Below are positions 34,684 to 46,090 of a stretch of 64,000 nt of DNA, one piece after another. How positions within the stretch are numbered: the stretch's first letter is position 1; each line of letters opens with the position of its first letter. Both the position numbers and the translations under genes were made by a program. The notes below the pieces were generated by a model that worked only from the letters and a program-made list of their open reading frames with translations, was not told the origin of the DNA and did no database searches. Source of the stretch: Schizophyllum amplum (Eukaryota; Basidiomycota; Agaricomycetes; Agaricales; Schizophyllaceae); assembly GCA_007026445.1 (NCBI GenBank), contig VDMD01000022.1, positions 310,001 to 374,000 of the forward strand, in the 5' to 3' direction.

Positions 34684-35111
34684 GGACGCACGGGCCAACA
34701 GCCTTTAATTTATTTCTTACTTTTACGAGACCCCTACCGCCACGATTTCTGTACTCACATCATGTTCCTCAGTGGTTACTAGTAACACTGTTCATCTTAG
34801 ATTATCGGTCGACTCAGGAGATTGGACTTTCAACGTATGGACTTATAACCTTGGTTAGATTATACACTACCCACATGTATAGCATGTATAGTGGCACATC
34901 GCCTTCGCCTGCTGAATCCAAGAGGTGTTGGGACGCTAAAGCTGGGGTGACGAGTTTACGCAAGCCCGGAGGATGCTCTGTCCACGCTCTGTCGCAACCT
35001 TACTATTCAAATCCCACAGCTTCCGCATTGCACTACTGAGTTCTGAGTCTTGACACGGGTGCTCGCAGACAATAATTCTTAACAACATTAGTCTAGAATT
35101 CTGCAAGACCG
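34684..35111. other. Convergent 3' region, RTA1-like / MFS
   Basis: About 430 bp, AT-richer, between the ends of two membrane-protein genes. No feature was identified. Confidence 0.5.
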
Positions 35112-37405
35112 CTACACTCGACCTTCGCCCTGACGCTCCTGCTCATCCCGGAGCTGTATTTTCTCGCTCCCAGTTTTCTCTTCACCCACGACAAGCTCGC
35201 TATGTGAGATCGTGCAAACAGTTATAACCGTTGCCGCTGCCGCCAGAGCTGCATTCACATTGAAAACAGCGCGGAATCCTGACGTGTAACCAGCCTCCAG
35301 GATGTATGAGGCCTGAGCCACGGTCAGGCCATGCTGCGTAGGTGCGGCTAGCGATGATGGATCATGGACGATGTGATGAATGACGGACAGGGGAAGGCCG
35401 AGTGCGTTTGCGGATGACTGCAATGCATTGTTACTACATGACATCTCCGATGAATTCGCATTCAGCAAAAATGAAGGACGTTCTCACATTATGACCGACC
35501 CAATCGTGACGGAGAATGTGCCGCCCAGGAGCCGGACGAACTGGAGAATTCATGTTCGATAAGGCTACTGATAAATATTCATCGGTCTACACTCACGTTT
35601 CGAAATGCAGTAACGACCGATACATCCTCGCGAGACACACTCGCTTGCGCTGCCACGGTTGTCGTCTGTAGAGTCTGTACAAAATAGTCAGCCGCGAGGT
35701 CTGAACTGGCCTTCGTAAACCTCACCATTCCGGTACCGCATCCTGCGATAATCATATACACGATCGCAGGGGCCTTGGAGGCGGACGGGGTGAGTGTTGA
35801 AAGTAGCCCATTGCCAATGGCGTATAGCCCGAAACCCGTGTAGATGATGCCCTGCATTATCTGCTTCAGTATAGGGCTGCGCTAGCAAATTCTCGATCAC
35901 GCACCCTATACCGTCCCGTCTTGCTGACCGCCATGCCAGCGACCCAGCTCGCCGCCATCTGCGACACCAGCAGAGGGATAAGCATTAACCCTGCCTGCAA
36001 TGGAGAGTATCGATGGGCCGTCTGGTAGAACTGGGGCAGGTAGAAGACGGAGGAGAAGAAGACGAAGCCGTTGATAAACATGGCGGAGAACCTTAGGTGA
36101 AGCGCTGTTAGCCAGCCAGGGAACGAAGAGTTTGGCGGCGCTCACACTCCTGACACTGTTTTTATTTTGAATATTTGCACTAGATGCCACATGAGCGGAG
36201 TTCGAAACAAAGAAGCAAAGAAGACCTTACTAGGAATAATGGGCAGTGAAGCAGCGCGCCATTCCCACAGGCAAAGAACCACAAGCACGACAATGCCAGA
36301 CGCGAGCGGTGCGAGGACGACCGGAGAGTCCCAAGGGAAGCTGACGCCTCCCCAGGTGATTGGCAGTATGATGAGCACGCATCCCCCCAGTGTCATCGCA
36401 CATCCAGGATAATCGACCTTCAGCAGCTTGCTATTGACAATTGATAAGTACATTTGAGGTGAGAAGAAACGCGAAGTACCTCTTCAAATTGCCTTCGACT
36501 CGCTTGAACGCAATGCAAAGCATACGACGCCCATAACGACTACAGCAATGGGAATGGTGATCCAGAAGCACCACTGAAAAGACGCCGTTCGTTCATTTGT
36601 TGGTCAGACGGAGGTTGTCGGGTTGCGCTGACCTGCCACCCTGCATGTTGTGCGACAGAACCACCGATTATAGGGCCGAGTGCGAAGCCTATGAGTGATC
36701 AGTAAGTCATAGGGAGCTGCCGATGTCTGTCCGCACCTAGCGCGATAAATCCTCCCACAATGCCTTGATATTTTCCGCTGGACGACCTCGTCAACTTGAC
36801 GCTCGGAGTACACTGCGCGCCGTCCCATACCGCTCTCTGAGGCTGACAACATCCGAGATCTGCAATGCCGCGTCGGCACGATGTACCCAGAACCGTCTCA
36901 TGGAGAAACTCACCACTATTTGTGCTAGGCTGACAAGACCACCATCCCCAGCCCCCGCGACGGCTCTGAAGACGACCAGCTGGATGGTGGTAGCAGCGAA
37001 GCCTGAGAGCAGATTCCCTACTGCGAACAAAGCCAGTGCGAGGCACAACATGACCTGCCGGCCGAAAATATCGCTCAGGCGCCCATACAGCGGCATGCAA
37101 GCCGTCGACATGAGCAGGTATCCTCCGGGGACCCAGGTGATGGCAGTCCCTGCGCCGAGCGCGGCGGATATAGTTGGCAGGCCAGTCGCGACGATTACGG
37201 AGTCCATTGTGGAGACGACCATTACGAGCGCAAGACTGGTGAAGATGAGAAGACGCTTGGCGAGAGGAAGGGAGAGGTTGGTCTGGACCGTTAATATCGG
37301 GTGAGCCGGCGTGTCCAGAGACCGTGAATCCCCTGGGCAGACAATCTTGAGCGGAGAGCCAGCTTCGGCATCGTGGTCGGGAGCAGCGGCTTGCAAGGAA
37401 CCCAT
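35112..37405 (-). CDS. MFS drug/efflux transporter, DHA2/TRI12-like (one-base frame break)
   Basis: A multi-exon minus-strand gene. After a ~45-residue cytoplasmic head, helix 1 (LLIFTSLALVMVVSTMDSVI) leads to VATGLPTISAALGAGTAITW and MFS motif A, GRLSDIFGRQ. Later exons give ISDVVSLRERGKYQGIVGG, GFALGPIIGG, WCFWITIPIAVVVMGVV, LLKVDYPGCAMTLGGCVLII, FINGFVFFSSVFYLPQFYQ and LQAGLMLIPLLVSQM, the 14-helix DHA2 layout used by multidrug and mycotoxin exporters. The tail is acidic and ends at 35112. Near 36510 one base seems missing: TTGCGTTC where the frame needs TTGCCGTTC to link CFALP to FKRVEGNLK. It is a proton-coupled exporter by family; the cargo is unknown. Confidence 0.88.
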
Positions 37406-38091
37406 CGTGTCAAAGTGCGCCGGAACCGTATATCATGACTTGCCTGCGTCGTCCGCATTTTATAGAACACAGACATAGGGTTGGACGTCTGCACAGATGG
37501 GAGAACCACAGAGAAAACCCCGCTGCGAAGCACGAAAACTTCGACGTCCTACAATTGAGACCGCCCCCTGCCGAATCATTGGAAAGCCGAAGGTGCAGTA
37601 CATCGCATGTACTGTTCACGGGCTTCCCCAGCATACGGGAAGACCATGCGCCATTGGTGTGCATTCATGGGCAAAAAGGTCGTAAGCTCAGCTGCGGTGC
37701 TGAATTTGGCAGTCAGCCAGTGGGGACCGCAACGAGCAACGCGCCGATAGACATCGATAGTAGTGAAGTCAGCTCAGAAAAGTAACTCGACCATTGAGTT
37801 AGCTAGACGAATACAAAGGCCACGCACGAGGAAGAGACCCACGTTGAACACGGGTGGTTCTCGGCGGCCTTATGGTTCTCCTTGCAAGATACTTCGGAGT
37901 GCGCTCTCACGGGGATGTAAACGAGATGCAGACTCTCGAGGTTTGTCCGCCACCTTTACACTTCGATGCTTGGCATGAGGTTCCATGGACGCGGCAAGTG
38001 GATGGCATATCATGGTGTCATACAGCGGTTGCATGTGTGGTGAAATACATATATGAGAAGCAAAGACGACAGAGGGCCCGGCCCGCGACGC
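37406..38091. other. Intergenic, MFS promoter and eL42 3' side
   Basis: About 690 bp. It contains the MFS promoter and the eL42 3' UTR. No element could be named with confidence. Confidence 0.45.
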
Positions 38092-38710
38092 TTACTGTTG
38101 AACAGGTTAGAGGAAAGTCTGATCATGAGTGTACGATCACGCACGAATTGGAGGGCAGCACCCTTCGTCTTCTTCTCACCACCAAGCTCGAAGCTGAGGA
38201 CGTGTGTGAGATGGCAATTGTAAAGAGGAGGCGAGATACGCACTGCTTGCAGCGCTTCAGGGGCAGCTGCATTTTGTACTTGCAAGAAGTGCACTCGAGT
38301 CGTAGCACGACCTTCTTGGTCGTCTTCGCCTGTGATCGGGATGGTCAGACATACGATCGACATGAGGCAAAGACGACGCACCTTCTTGTGGAAGACGGGC
38401 TTCGTCTGACCACCGTAACCGCTCTGCTTGCGGTCGTAGCGCCGCTTCCCCTGCGCGAAGATGGAGTCCTTGCCCTTCTTGTACTGGGTGACCTTGTGGG
38501 GCCTGCGACAAAATCAGTCTATTGTTTTCCAAGTTCGGGGAGCAACATACGTGTGCTTCTTGCAAGCCTTGCCCTTGCAGTCTACATGCGATCGTCAGAT
38601 GAGTCCATCATGTTTAAAGATCAGCGTACAGGTCCTGCGCGTCCTGCATAACAAGGTCAGCAATCATCCCTCTCATCACACAGCACGACGTACTTGGGAA
38701 TGTTGACCAT
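38092..38710 (-). CDS. RPL42: 60S ribosomal protein eL42 (L44/L36a)
   Basis: Seven exons on the minus strand (38694-38710, 38630-38643, 38551-38581, 38382-38502, 38244-38329, 38145-38193, 38092-38094) give exactly 106 residues, the standard eL42 length. It starts [20 protein letters not shown], contains [20 protein letters not shown] and [11 protein letters not shown], and ends [16 protein letters not shown]. Four zinc-binding cysteines are present (two C-x4-C pairs: CKGKAC and CTSCKY-type). Residue 56 is proline (QTKP56VF); in other fungi changing this residue gives cycloheximide resistance, so a sensitive ribosome is predicted. The gene has a 14-nt second exon, and the final intron ends directly before TAA, so the last exon carries only the stop codon and 3' UTR. 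The dense introns near the start are typical of ribosomal protein genes. Confidence 0.96.
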
Positions 38711-39563
38711 GATGCTTGCTGTGGTCGCTGTCGCTTACGCCGTCGTCGGTGAGCTCCGCGGTGTCCAACGCGTGACAAATGAGGAAATTCGGTATATCCC
38801 GACAGCTGCACAGTTTCATGTGACATTTTGGTGGCTTCAAGTTCAACTTCACTGGTCCGGCATTTGCCGGAATATGGACAACCGTCTAAACGGGACCTAG
38901 GCCAATCCGTCTGCAGAACTCGCAGACCATGTTAGACAGCGTACAAGTACAAGCAACACCATCGTTTGACTCATTTAACATGCGCAATGTTCAACTTGAC
39001 TCGCTCTATCAGACTTACTTACTTTCCTTCCACCGAGCTTGTCCTCCCAGTGCAAGGAATTCTTCGGACGCAATGGTCCGGCTATCGTCTCACCAAAACC
39101 TCTCGCATGCGATCCACACAGGATGGCTGCCCCGTCGGCTTGGTGCGAATCTATGCAAGTGGCATACGCCAGGGCTCTAAGGTCGGCCATATCCACCGCG
39201 GGATTCCAGGACGTGAATCATCTTTCTCTGCTCCTGCTGTCGCCATTGCCAGCAGACGGACAACAGTCAGGTGCAGTCCGGAATTGGCTACTACTAACGC
39301 TGCATGACAGGTAAGGCAGGCAAGTCCAGCATGTGAGCCTTATGGCCGTCAGCGCACTGCGACCTCGAATGAAGCCTGAGGCATCGTTATCCTCGTACAA
39401 CGACCGATGAACGCCTACCTTCCATCAGCAGACGGCGTCTGTGACTCTCGCTGTCAATCATGCACAGGTCGACGCCGCGGAGAAGGAGGCGCGCCCATGT
39501 ATATAAGGACTCCGGCCCATGAGCCTCATGCAAGTCGACCTTCACCTTCGAAACGACGAAACG
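38711..39563. other. Divergent intergenic, eL42 / secreted cysteine-rich protein
   Basis: About 850 bp holding both promoters. A TATATAAGG element at 39500 serves the plus-strand gene. Several overlapping short frames look accidental. Confidence 0.5.
39500..39508 (+). promoter_or_regulatory. TATA box of cysteine-rich secreted protein gene
   Basis: TATATAAGG, 64 bp before the ATG at 39564. Confidence 0.6.
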
Positions 39564-40243
39564 ATGCACTTCCAGCTCCATCTTGCAGCCATACTCGCGC
39601 TTGTCGTTGCCACTGCGGCCAGCCCGACTACGGTACGCACGGCGTTGCTTCCACCTTTCTCATCACTGACAATAATACATGGGTACTTGATCAGCCCGAA
39701 CCTGAGATTGCCACCACCTTCCTCAGCGAGGCAGAGATGATTCACTGGTTGCAAACCACCGACGCCGAGCTCACCTTCATTGGTGAGCCGATCCCGGGGG
39801 TTAACGTCCCCGCCTTGGACGACGCCGACCTCGCCCGACGCGCCGCACTAAGCACTACAGTTGTCTACTGCAACCGCCGCGTCAACGGCGTCTGCGGCGG
39901 CGCATGTACGACGTACAACGGCGGGGCCAAGTGCCTCAACGCGCCCGACACACAGTGTCTGCATGCCACGCATAACGTCGGGTTTTGCGCCGGCAAGGGG
40001 TGAGTGCTGCATGAAAATCTCGATTGAGAATCGATGCTTTGCATCAGGCTGGCTTGAGGGTGGCTGGAAGCTGAAGCTGAAGGACGACATGCTCGCGGTG
40101 ACGATTGGCAGCTAGAAGCATGGCTGACGAGCGTCCACAGATGCGGTGGCGGATGTAACCAATTCTCGTCTTGCGGTACGAAGCTGGACGGGGGGTTCTG
40201 CTACACTCCGGGGACGAACTCGATTGTTGTCGGGCCTTACTAG
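39564..40243 (+). CDS. Small secreted cysteine-rich protein
   Basis: Three exons (39564-39632, 39695-39999, 40141-40243) give 158 residues. A signal peptide (QLHLAAILALVVATAASP) is followed by an acidic, cysteine-free propeptide-like part (about residues 24-85) and a compact C-terminal domain with ten cysteines: CNRRVNGVCGGAC, C-L-N, C-L-H, C-A-G-K, CGGGC, C-G-T and C-Y-T. Ten cysteines would allow five disulfides. I do not recognise a named family; the layout resembles small secreted proteins of basidiomycetes that are often annotated as effector-like or hypothetical. Function is unknown. The start is well placed behind a TATA box. Confidence 0.75.
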
Positions 40244-40586
40244 CATATCGAGAGCGATATGGGAATTGAGGGCAACGAGAGATCAAGGGTGACGAGTGGA
40301 TTGACGTTGTAGCTATGCTGGTATTTGGGTTTTGATAGCAGAGCTGTCCACTATTGAATGTCGTATCGGAAGTGCTGCAGAACACTGTCGGGCCCGTGTG
40401 GCGTCCCGTTTGCCTCATCTCTGAACATTCCGAGGCCTGTGGCCATGCAGAGCATGCCATTGGCGGACGGGCCAACCGTTTGACTGATTCGCTCGTCCTG
40501 AACATCGGATAGACATAGGCCGCAATGATGTCCATCCTTTTGCGCACGAGTACGAGAATTCTTTGTGCATGAATGACGCTTGCGCG
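40244..40586. other. Convergent 3' region, secreted protein / PIG-L
   Basis: About 340 bp between two gene ends; nothing identified. Confidence 0.5.
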
Positions 40587-41591
40587 CTACACGGGGACCT
40601 TCACCTCGAACCACTCGTTCACCCACATGTAGCGGGAGAAGCAGATGTAGAGGTAGCGGAACCACACCATCTGGCTCTTGTGTTGCAACATAGCGAAGAG
40701 GGCGGCCCCGTATTCCTTGCTCCAGACACGAAGACAGGTGTGGCCGGCGCGGATGAGTCCGCATGTTTGGGCGTCTCGTTCCCAACGAGGCTCGCGTAGA
40801 CATCTTCGAAGGCATGAAGCGCGGCGGCCATCGTGAGGTCGAGTTTGGCCTGGAGCGGCGCAATGACCCATAGGTACTTGGAGACGGTAGGGACAGTGGC
40901 AAGCGTGAAGAAGCGTGGGTGGGTCAAGGGAGCATCGGGGGAGGTGAGCAGCGTGCGCACGCCCTCTCGGATGGAGCGGTGGTTCGGGTGCTGGGATACG
41001 CCCTCGCGGTCGAAAGTAAGGATCTAAAGGTATGAGGAGCAGTTATCAATCATGCAGGATGAAGAGCTGACCGTGGTTATGGCGCTGCTTGTCACGTACG
41101 GGCGTACTGCCTCTGCGATAAGATTCGCGTCCCAGGTTGCGGTGAAGTTATCTTGCAAGTCGCTAGGGAAGATAAGTTGAGCGAAGGGAGGGGGGCATCA
41201 TGGCACGTACGGATTGTCCAGTACCCATCTTCTTCTCTCCGGCACGCCGAGAGCGTCGAGGCTTGCGCCAAACTCTCGCCGCCGCATGGAGCCCAAACCA
41301 TCCGCGTTCCCGACCGAGAGACACAGCGAGTACACGGGTGTCCCCTGGTGTTCGTCAGCAGTAATACCGGGAGCTATATGGCTGCACTCACCCTGCCTGT
41401 CAGTGCCAGAAGGGTCGGCGCGAAGAACATGCTTCATCGTCCGGGTGTGCAGTAACGAGCAAGACACGCGCATCGGCAACACTGGCCTCGCTTATTGCAT
41501 CAGCATCAAACTGCACCGGGTTCAAGAGTGCAGCAATGAGAAGCGCGAGAAGGAGAACTTGGAAGGTGACGGCTCCGAACGACATGGACAT
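40587..41591 (-). CDS. GPI12: PIG-L: GlcNAc-phosphatidylinositol de-N-acetylase (two one-base frame breaks)
   Basis: A minus-strand gene starting MSMSFGAVTFQ with one membrane helix (LLLALLIAALL), then the catalytic LLVTAHPDDEA motif whose His and Asp residues bind the metal. Further exons give GTPVYSLCLSVGNADGLG, RRREFGASLDALGV, TILTFDREGVSQHPNH (the second metal/catalytic block) and the C-terminal SQMVWFRYLYICFSRYMWVN, the typical PIG-L end. The enzyme removes acetate from GlcNAc-PI at the ER, step two of GPI-anchor synthesis. Two single-base losses break the frame: near 41429 (GCATGTTC, expected GCAATGTTC for EAMFFAP) and near 40716 (GCAAGGAATAC, expected GCAAGGGAATAC for AREYGAALF). Because the gene is essential in fungi these are suspected consensus errors. 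Confidence 0.88.
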
Positions 41592-42144
41592 CAGCGCACT
41601 GGGCGCGTCGCGTCGAGGCGCGACGTGATGAGTGACTTGCTGTGACGATCGCACGTGGGAAGTTGGAGTTTCAACTTGAACTTGAACTTGAAGCTTTTGC
41701 GCTGCTTTGCGTCTTTCTCCTATACATCAAACATATACACTGAAGTTATGGCCTAGCATTGTAGGTCTTTCTCCTCCGCGTGTGCTAGGTAAATGCGAGG
41801 TTTGGTACAGCAGACTGGAGCCCGGGCGCCCATTATTCCCCTCAAACACGAAGTTCGCAAACTCCGTTGCGGTGAAGGAGACCGAAGCGATGCGATCAAA
41901 CGCGAATACTTACGTTATACAGGGCATTGTATACTTATAAGTACACGCCCAGGGACCGACATACTGCACGTTCGCACTCCCATCTTCGACCGGGGCTTCT
42001 TGAACTTGCAACTTCTTGTTCCTGGCCCTGCGGGCAGCTGCTCTTTCTCTGCGAACGTGACTGCATTGGAGGCGCCATCTTCATTCGTTTATAGACCTCG
42101 CGTGAAGTTCCCATTCCCTATTGCCGCCCTCACCGCGCGGCGCG
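41592..42144. other. Divergent intergenic, PIG-L / GH92
   Basis: About 550 bp holding both promoters; a TATAAG element at about 41936 may serve GH92. An open frame continuous with GH92 runs from 41793 but without an ATG or homologous residues. Confidence 0.45.
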
Positions 42145-45100
42145 ATGCTTTCGACGATGCGCGCAGCACATTCCTTTCTCTTGTCGCGGCGTCCGGCGCG
42201 CAGTATACCCAGCTCACCAACCTCTTCATTGGAACTGGTTCGGATGGCAATGCCCTTCCAGGTGAGTCGCGGAGTACGGAGTCCATTGTAGTTGTGGTAT
42301 CCAACCGTTTGCCATTGATAGGCGCCGCGGTCCCAAATGGGATGGCGAAGGTGAGCGTAGTATACTGAGCTTGATAACCTAAGCACTAAGCGTTTCATAG
42401 GTTGGCCTCGACATGGACACCAGCCCTCGTCAGGCAGGCTACAAGGCTGGCAATTACTCTGTTACGGGTAAGTAAGACTAAGCGTCTGCAAGTGCAAGCT
42501 GATCTTGATATTATCGTAGGTATCTCCCTCATCCATGACGAGGGAACAGGTGGGACTGCCACCGGCGGCTGGGGCGTTTTCCCCCTCTTTCCGCTCGCGG
42601 GGTGTGACTTCGACGCATGTCCCGTGGCCATCGCAGATAGGTAGGCCTTGCAATTTGTGGCACAGCAAGCGTTGCTTGACTGATTCTCTTTAGGGAAGTC
42701 CAGCGCTTAGCTGGCGACTCGGCATCTCCGGGCTACTTCACGTCTACCCTGACTACGGGTATTCAGGTTGAGACCACGACGACGCGCCGCGCCGGCCTCA
42801 TCCGCTTCACCTATCCCATGGGCGCGAACAGCACGCTGGTCGTTGTGGATCTGACGAACGATCTGCAGCGGTCATTCCGCGGCGGCAGACTAATACTCGA
42901 CGCCGATGCGGGGCGCATTCAGCTTGAGGGGACCTTCCTCCAGGTATGTGGATCAGAATCCTTCCAATACAATTCATGCTTCGGTTTCGACCCAGACGGC
43001 TGATCCCCATGTGCCAGTCATACGGCTCGTACAACTATACCGCGTACGCATGCTACGACTTCCCAGCCGACTCGCTCGCAGCGTCGGGCACCTACGACAA
43101 CGGCAGCATCTCGCAAAGCGCAACATCAGTAACATACGACTACAGCGCGGACGGCCACGCTGTCGACGCTGGCGCGCTGCTCGCGTTCGACAACTCCTCG
43201 GTCACCTTGCGCTTTGGCGTCTCTATGCACAGCTCCGCGGCCGCGTGCGCCAATGCGGAGGAGGAAATTCCCGGGTTTGGCTGGGAAGCCGTGCAAGGTG
43301 CATCGGAGGCGGCGTGGCAGGCGCGCCTGGCGACGATCGATGTCGACACGAGCAAGGAGGACGCGACGGTGGTGGAGATGCTTTATTCGTCGCTCTATCG
43401 TGCTGCGCTCGTCCCGGCTAACTTCTCCGGCGAAAACCCGAACTCGGGGAGCGAGGAACCGTTCTGTGCGTATTTCAACTGCATTTCGCAACGCATTGTG
43501 CTCAAATAAAGATGCAGACGATTCTCTATTCTGGTAATCGTGCTCTTGCTTCGCTGAATATCGTCATCTGACCAAGCCGCTAGCTCATGGGACACGTTCC
43601 GCACCGAGCACCCGCTTCAGTCCCTGTTGTGGCCCCGACAGTGGTCGGAGGTCGTCCGCACTTACATTGACGGATGGCGCACAGATGGTCAGCGAACTGC
43701 ATACTATCTCTCACTTTTGCTAACTCGAATTTTCGTGCAGGCTACATCCCCGAGTGCCGCGTGAGCACTAAGGCGGGCTATATTCAGGGTGGCTCGAACG
43801 GGATGTCTGTTCTCGGGAATTCGCGACCAAGTATTCGGCGCAGGCCGCGGAGCTGGGGGTGCGTATCTCTTTCCACACTTCGTCATGCTGCGAGGGAAGA
43901 CAAGAAAGGCTCATAATCTTGGCAGGTAAACACGGATGACCTCTACAGCGCACTGCTCACCACGGCTGAGGACACGCCCGATGACTGGTACCGCTATGGG
44001 CGCCAGAACGACGTGTGGAAGCGTTTTGGCTACATTCCGTTCGATCGTTGTGCGTATACCGTTTATCTCATCACATCTGCCCTCGCATCAGCGAACTTAC
44101 GCCGAACGTAGGCTCGGGAACCTCTAAGGCAGGTGGTCCATGCTCTACGGCAGCAGACTGCGGCGACACCGGACGTGCGTCACCTTTATCATCAATTCTT
44201 CCAGCTTCGTCTGACTGATTGGACGCACAGTGTCTCTGTGCGGTTCCGACGGATTTCAATGCGTAGAGAGCGTCTGCAGGAGTGAGTTGTTCCCTTGTAT
44301 GTATAGGACATTCACTGACATAATATTGTCCTGCAGAGAAGACCGGCGCATACTGCGTTGCAGGCGGTGACGAGTGTCTCGTGGATCACCCCTGTGTTGA
44401 CGGCGACCCGTATATCGGCTCAAACTACAAGTCCCGGCATTGCTCGCCTGGCAACAACACCTCGTTTTGCGAGGACGGTGCGTATGGGGACTTCATCGTT
44501 CCAACTCTCACTGATCTGATGCTCTCAGAGTACGACGTATGCGTGAGCGACATGCAGCCGAACCCAGACGAAGAGTGGTGCGCCAATGTGCGGGATCAGT
44601 GTCTGGTGGAAGCCAATGGTGGCGTTGCCGATGGTGCGTGATGTGGGAGTTCAGGTGTTCAGACTAATCTTACTGCGGCAACAGGCTCGGAGACCCGCGC
44701 GTCCACTGGCCTAGCTACCCGCGAAGTCTCGCGCACGCTAGAATATGCGCATAATGATTTCTCCGTGCGCCAGGCGGCCATCGCTCTGGGCAAGTCCGCG
44801 GATGACATCGCGACGTACACGAACCGCTCGCTCAACTTCAAGAATGTGTGGGACATGGATGTCGAGTACGACGGCTTCAAGGGATACGTACAGAAGCGGC
44901 TCGAGGTCAGTAACTTGCCTTTCTGCCAGGGCTACTCGTCAAGCTGATCGACATTCCTCAGAATGGTACTTTCAAGTATACTGCCCCCGACGCGTGCTCG
45001 CCTGTCGACTCTGGCTCGCACTCGTGCGCTCGCGGCGACGACAACGACACGGGTTTCTACGAATCGAGTTCATACGAATACTCCTTCTGGGCGCCTCACT

Positions 45101-45910
45101 CAATGTCGTCGATTGTAGCGTTCATGGGTGGCGCGCAAACCTTTATCACTCGCCTGTAAGTCGCTTCTTCTTGTCCGGCATGGCCTGGGGTCTCACCAAT
45201 GACAGGGACCGCTACTTCGACGCGGGCTACTTCCTACCGGGCAACGAGCCTTCTTTCGAGACACCCTGGCTGTACCACTACGCGAATCGCCCGGATTTGA
45301 GCGCACGTCGCGTGCGCCAGACCGTGTACGAGAACTTCGGCACGGATGTTGAGGGGGTGGGTCTTTTCGTATCCTCACGCTGGAGAATGCTAACGAATGT
45401 TGCAGATACCAGGCAATGATGGTAAGCTGCCTTACGACCAATCCGGATCACAGTCTAACGTTTTTGCTCAGACTCCGGCGCGATGGCCGCCCTCCTGACC
45501 TTCCACCTCATCGGCCTTTATCCCGTGCCCGCGACGAAGCAGCTCCTGCTCGGGTCGCCCTTCCTCTCCAGCTACACCATCAACAACGACCTCCTTGGCA
45601 CGTCCACGACGGTCTCCGTCACCAACTTCGATGCCACGACACTGACTGCATCCCCCGCTGATGGGTCTAACCTCTACGTGCAGAGCGTATCCGTGAATGG
45701 TGCGTCGGCTTCGGGCGGGTGCGGCCCCTGTGGATATTCACTCACTTCACCGCAGGCGAGACGCGCGATACGGTCTGCTATCTGTCATTTGACGACGTTG
45801 TCGGCGGCGGGAGTATAGAGATTGTTGTGGGCGCCTCTGCTCCCGACTCTGGGTGCGGTAACGCCGCAAACGCGCTTCCGGATTCTGTAGAAGATGGAGG
45901 CTTTGCATAG
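42145..45910 (+). CDS. Secreted GH92 alpha-1,2-mannosidase with cysteine-rich insert (one-base frame break)
   Basis: A many-exon gene with GH92 blocks in order: LTNLFIGTGSDGNALPG, AAVPNGMAKVGLDMDTSPRQ, GTGGTATGGWGVFPLFPLAG, SSWDTFRTEHPLQSLL, GYIPECR, ESSSYEYSFWAPHSM, GYFLPGNEPSFETPWLYHYA, and GNDDSGAMAALLTFHLIGLYPV before LLLGSPFL. GH92 enzymes are calcium-dependent exo-alpha-mannosidases that trim N- or O-linked mannose. A cysteine-rich stretch of roughly 110 residues (about 44110-44640, 13 cysteines, several small exons) interrupts the catalytic domain. A hydrophobic leader (STFLSLVAASGAQ) precedes the mature start, but the nearby ATGs (42145, 42157) are out of frame by one, so the start is unresolved. 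One base is missing at about 43820 (AATTCGCG, expected AATTTCGCG, to give NFATKYSAQAAELG). Confidence 0.85.
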
Positions 45911-46090
45911 ATTTGACGCACCCTGCGCGTCGAAACCTCGCATTGCGGCACACCCTACTCGTACACTGCACAATTCCGTACCATATGCACATTGCTAATG
46001 TCTGAACATGCTGCATAAGTTATGTTGAAACAATGTGGAGAGATTTCAGAAATGGTCGGGAAGAGTTCAGAAATTCCGTGTGGTACCAGC

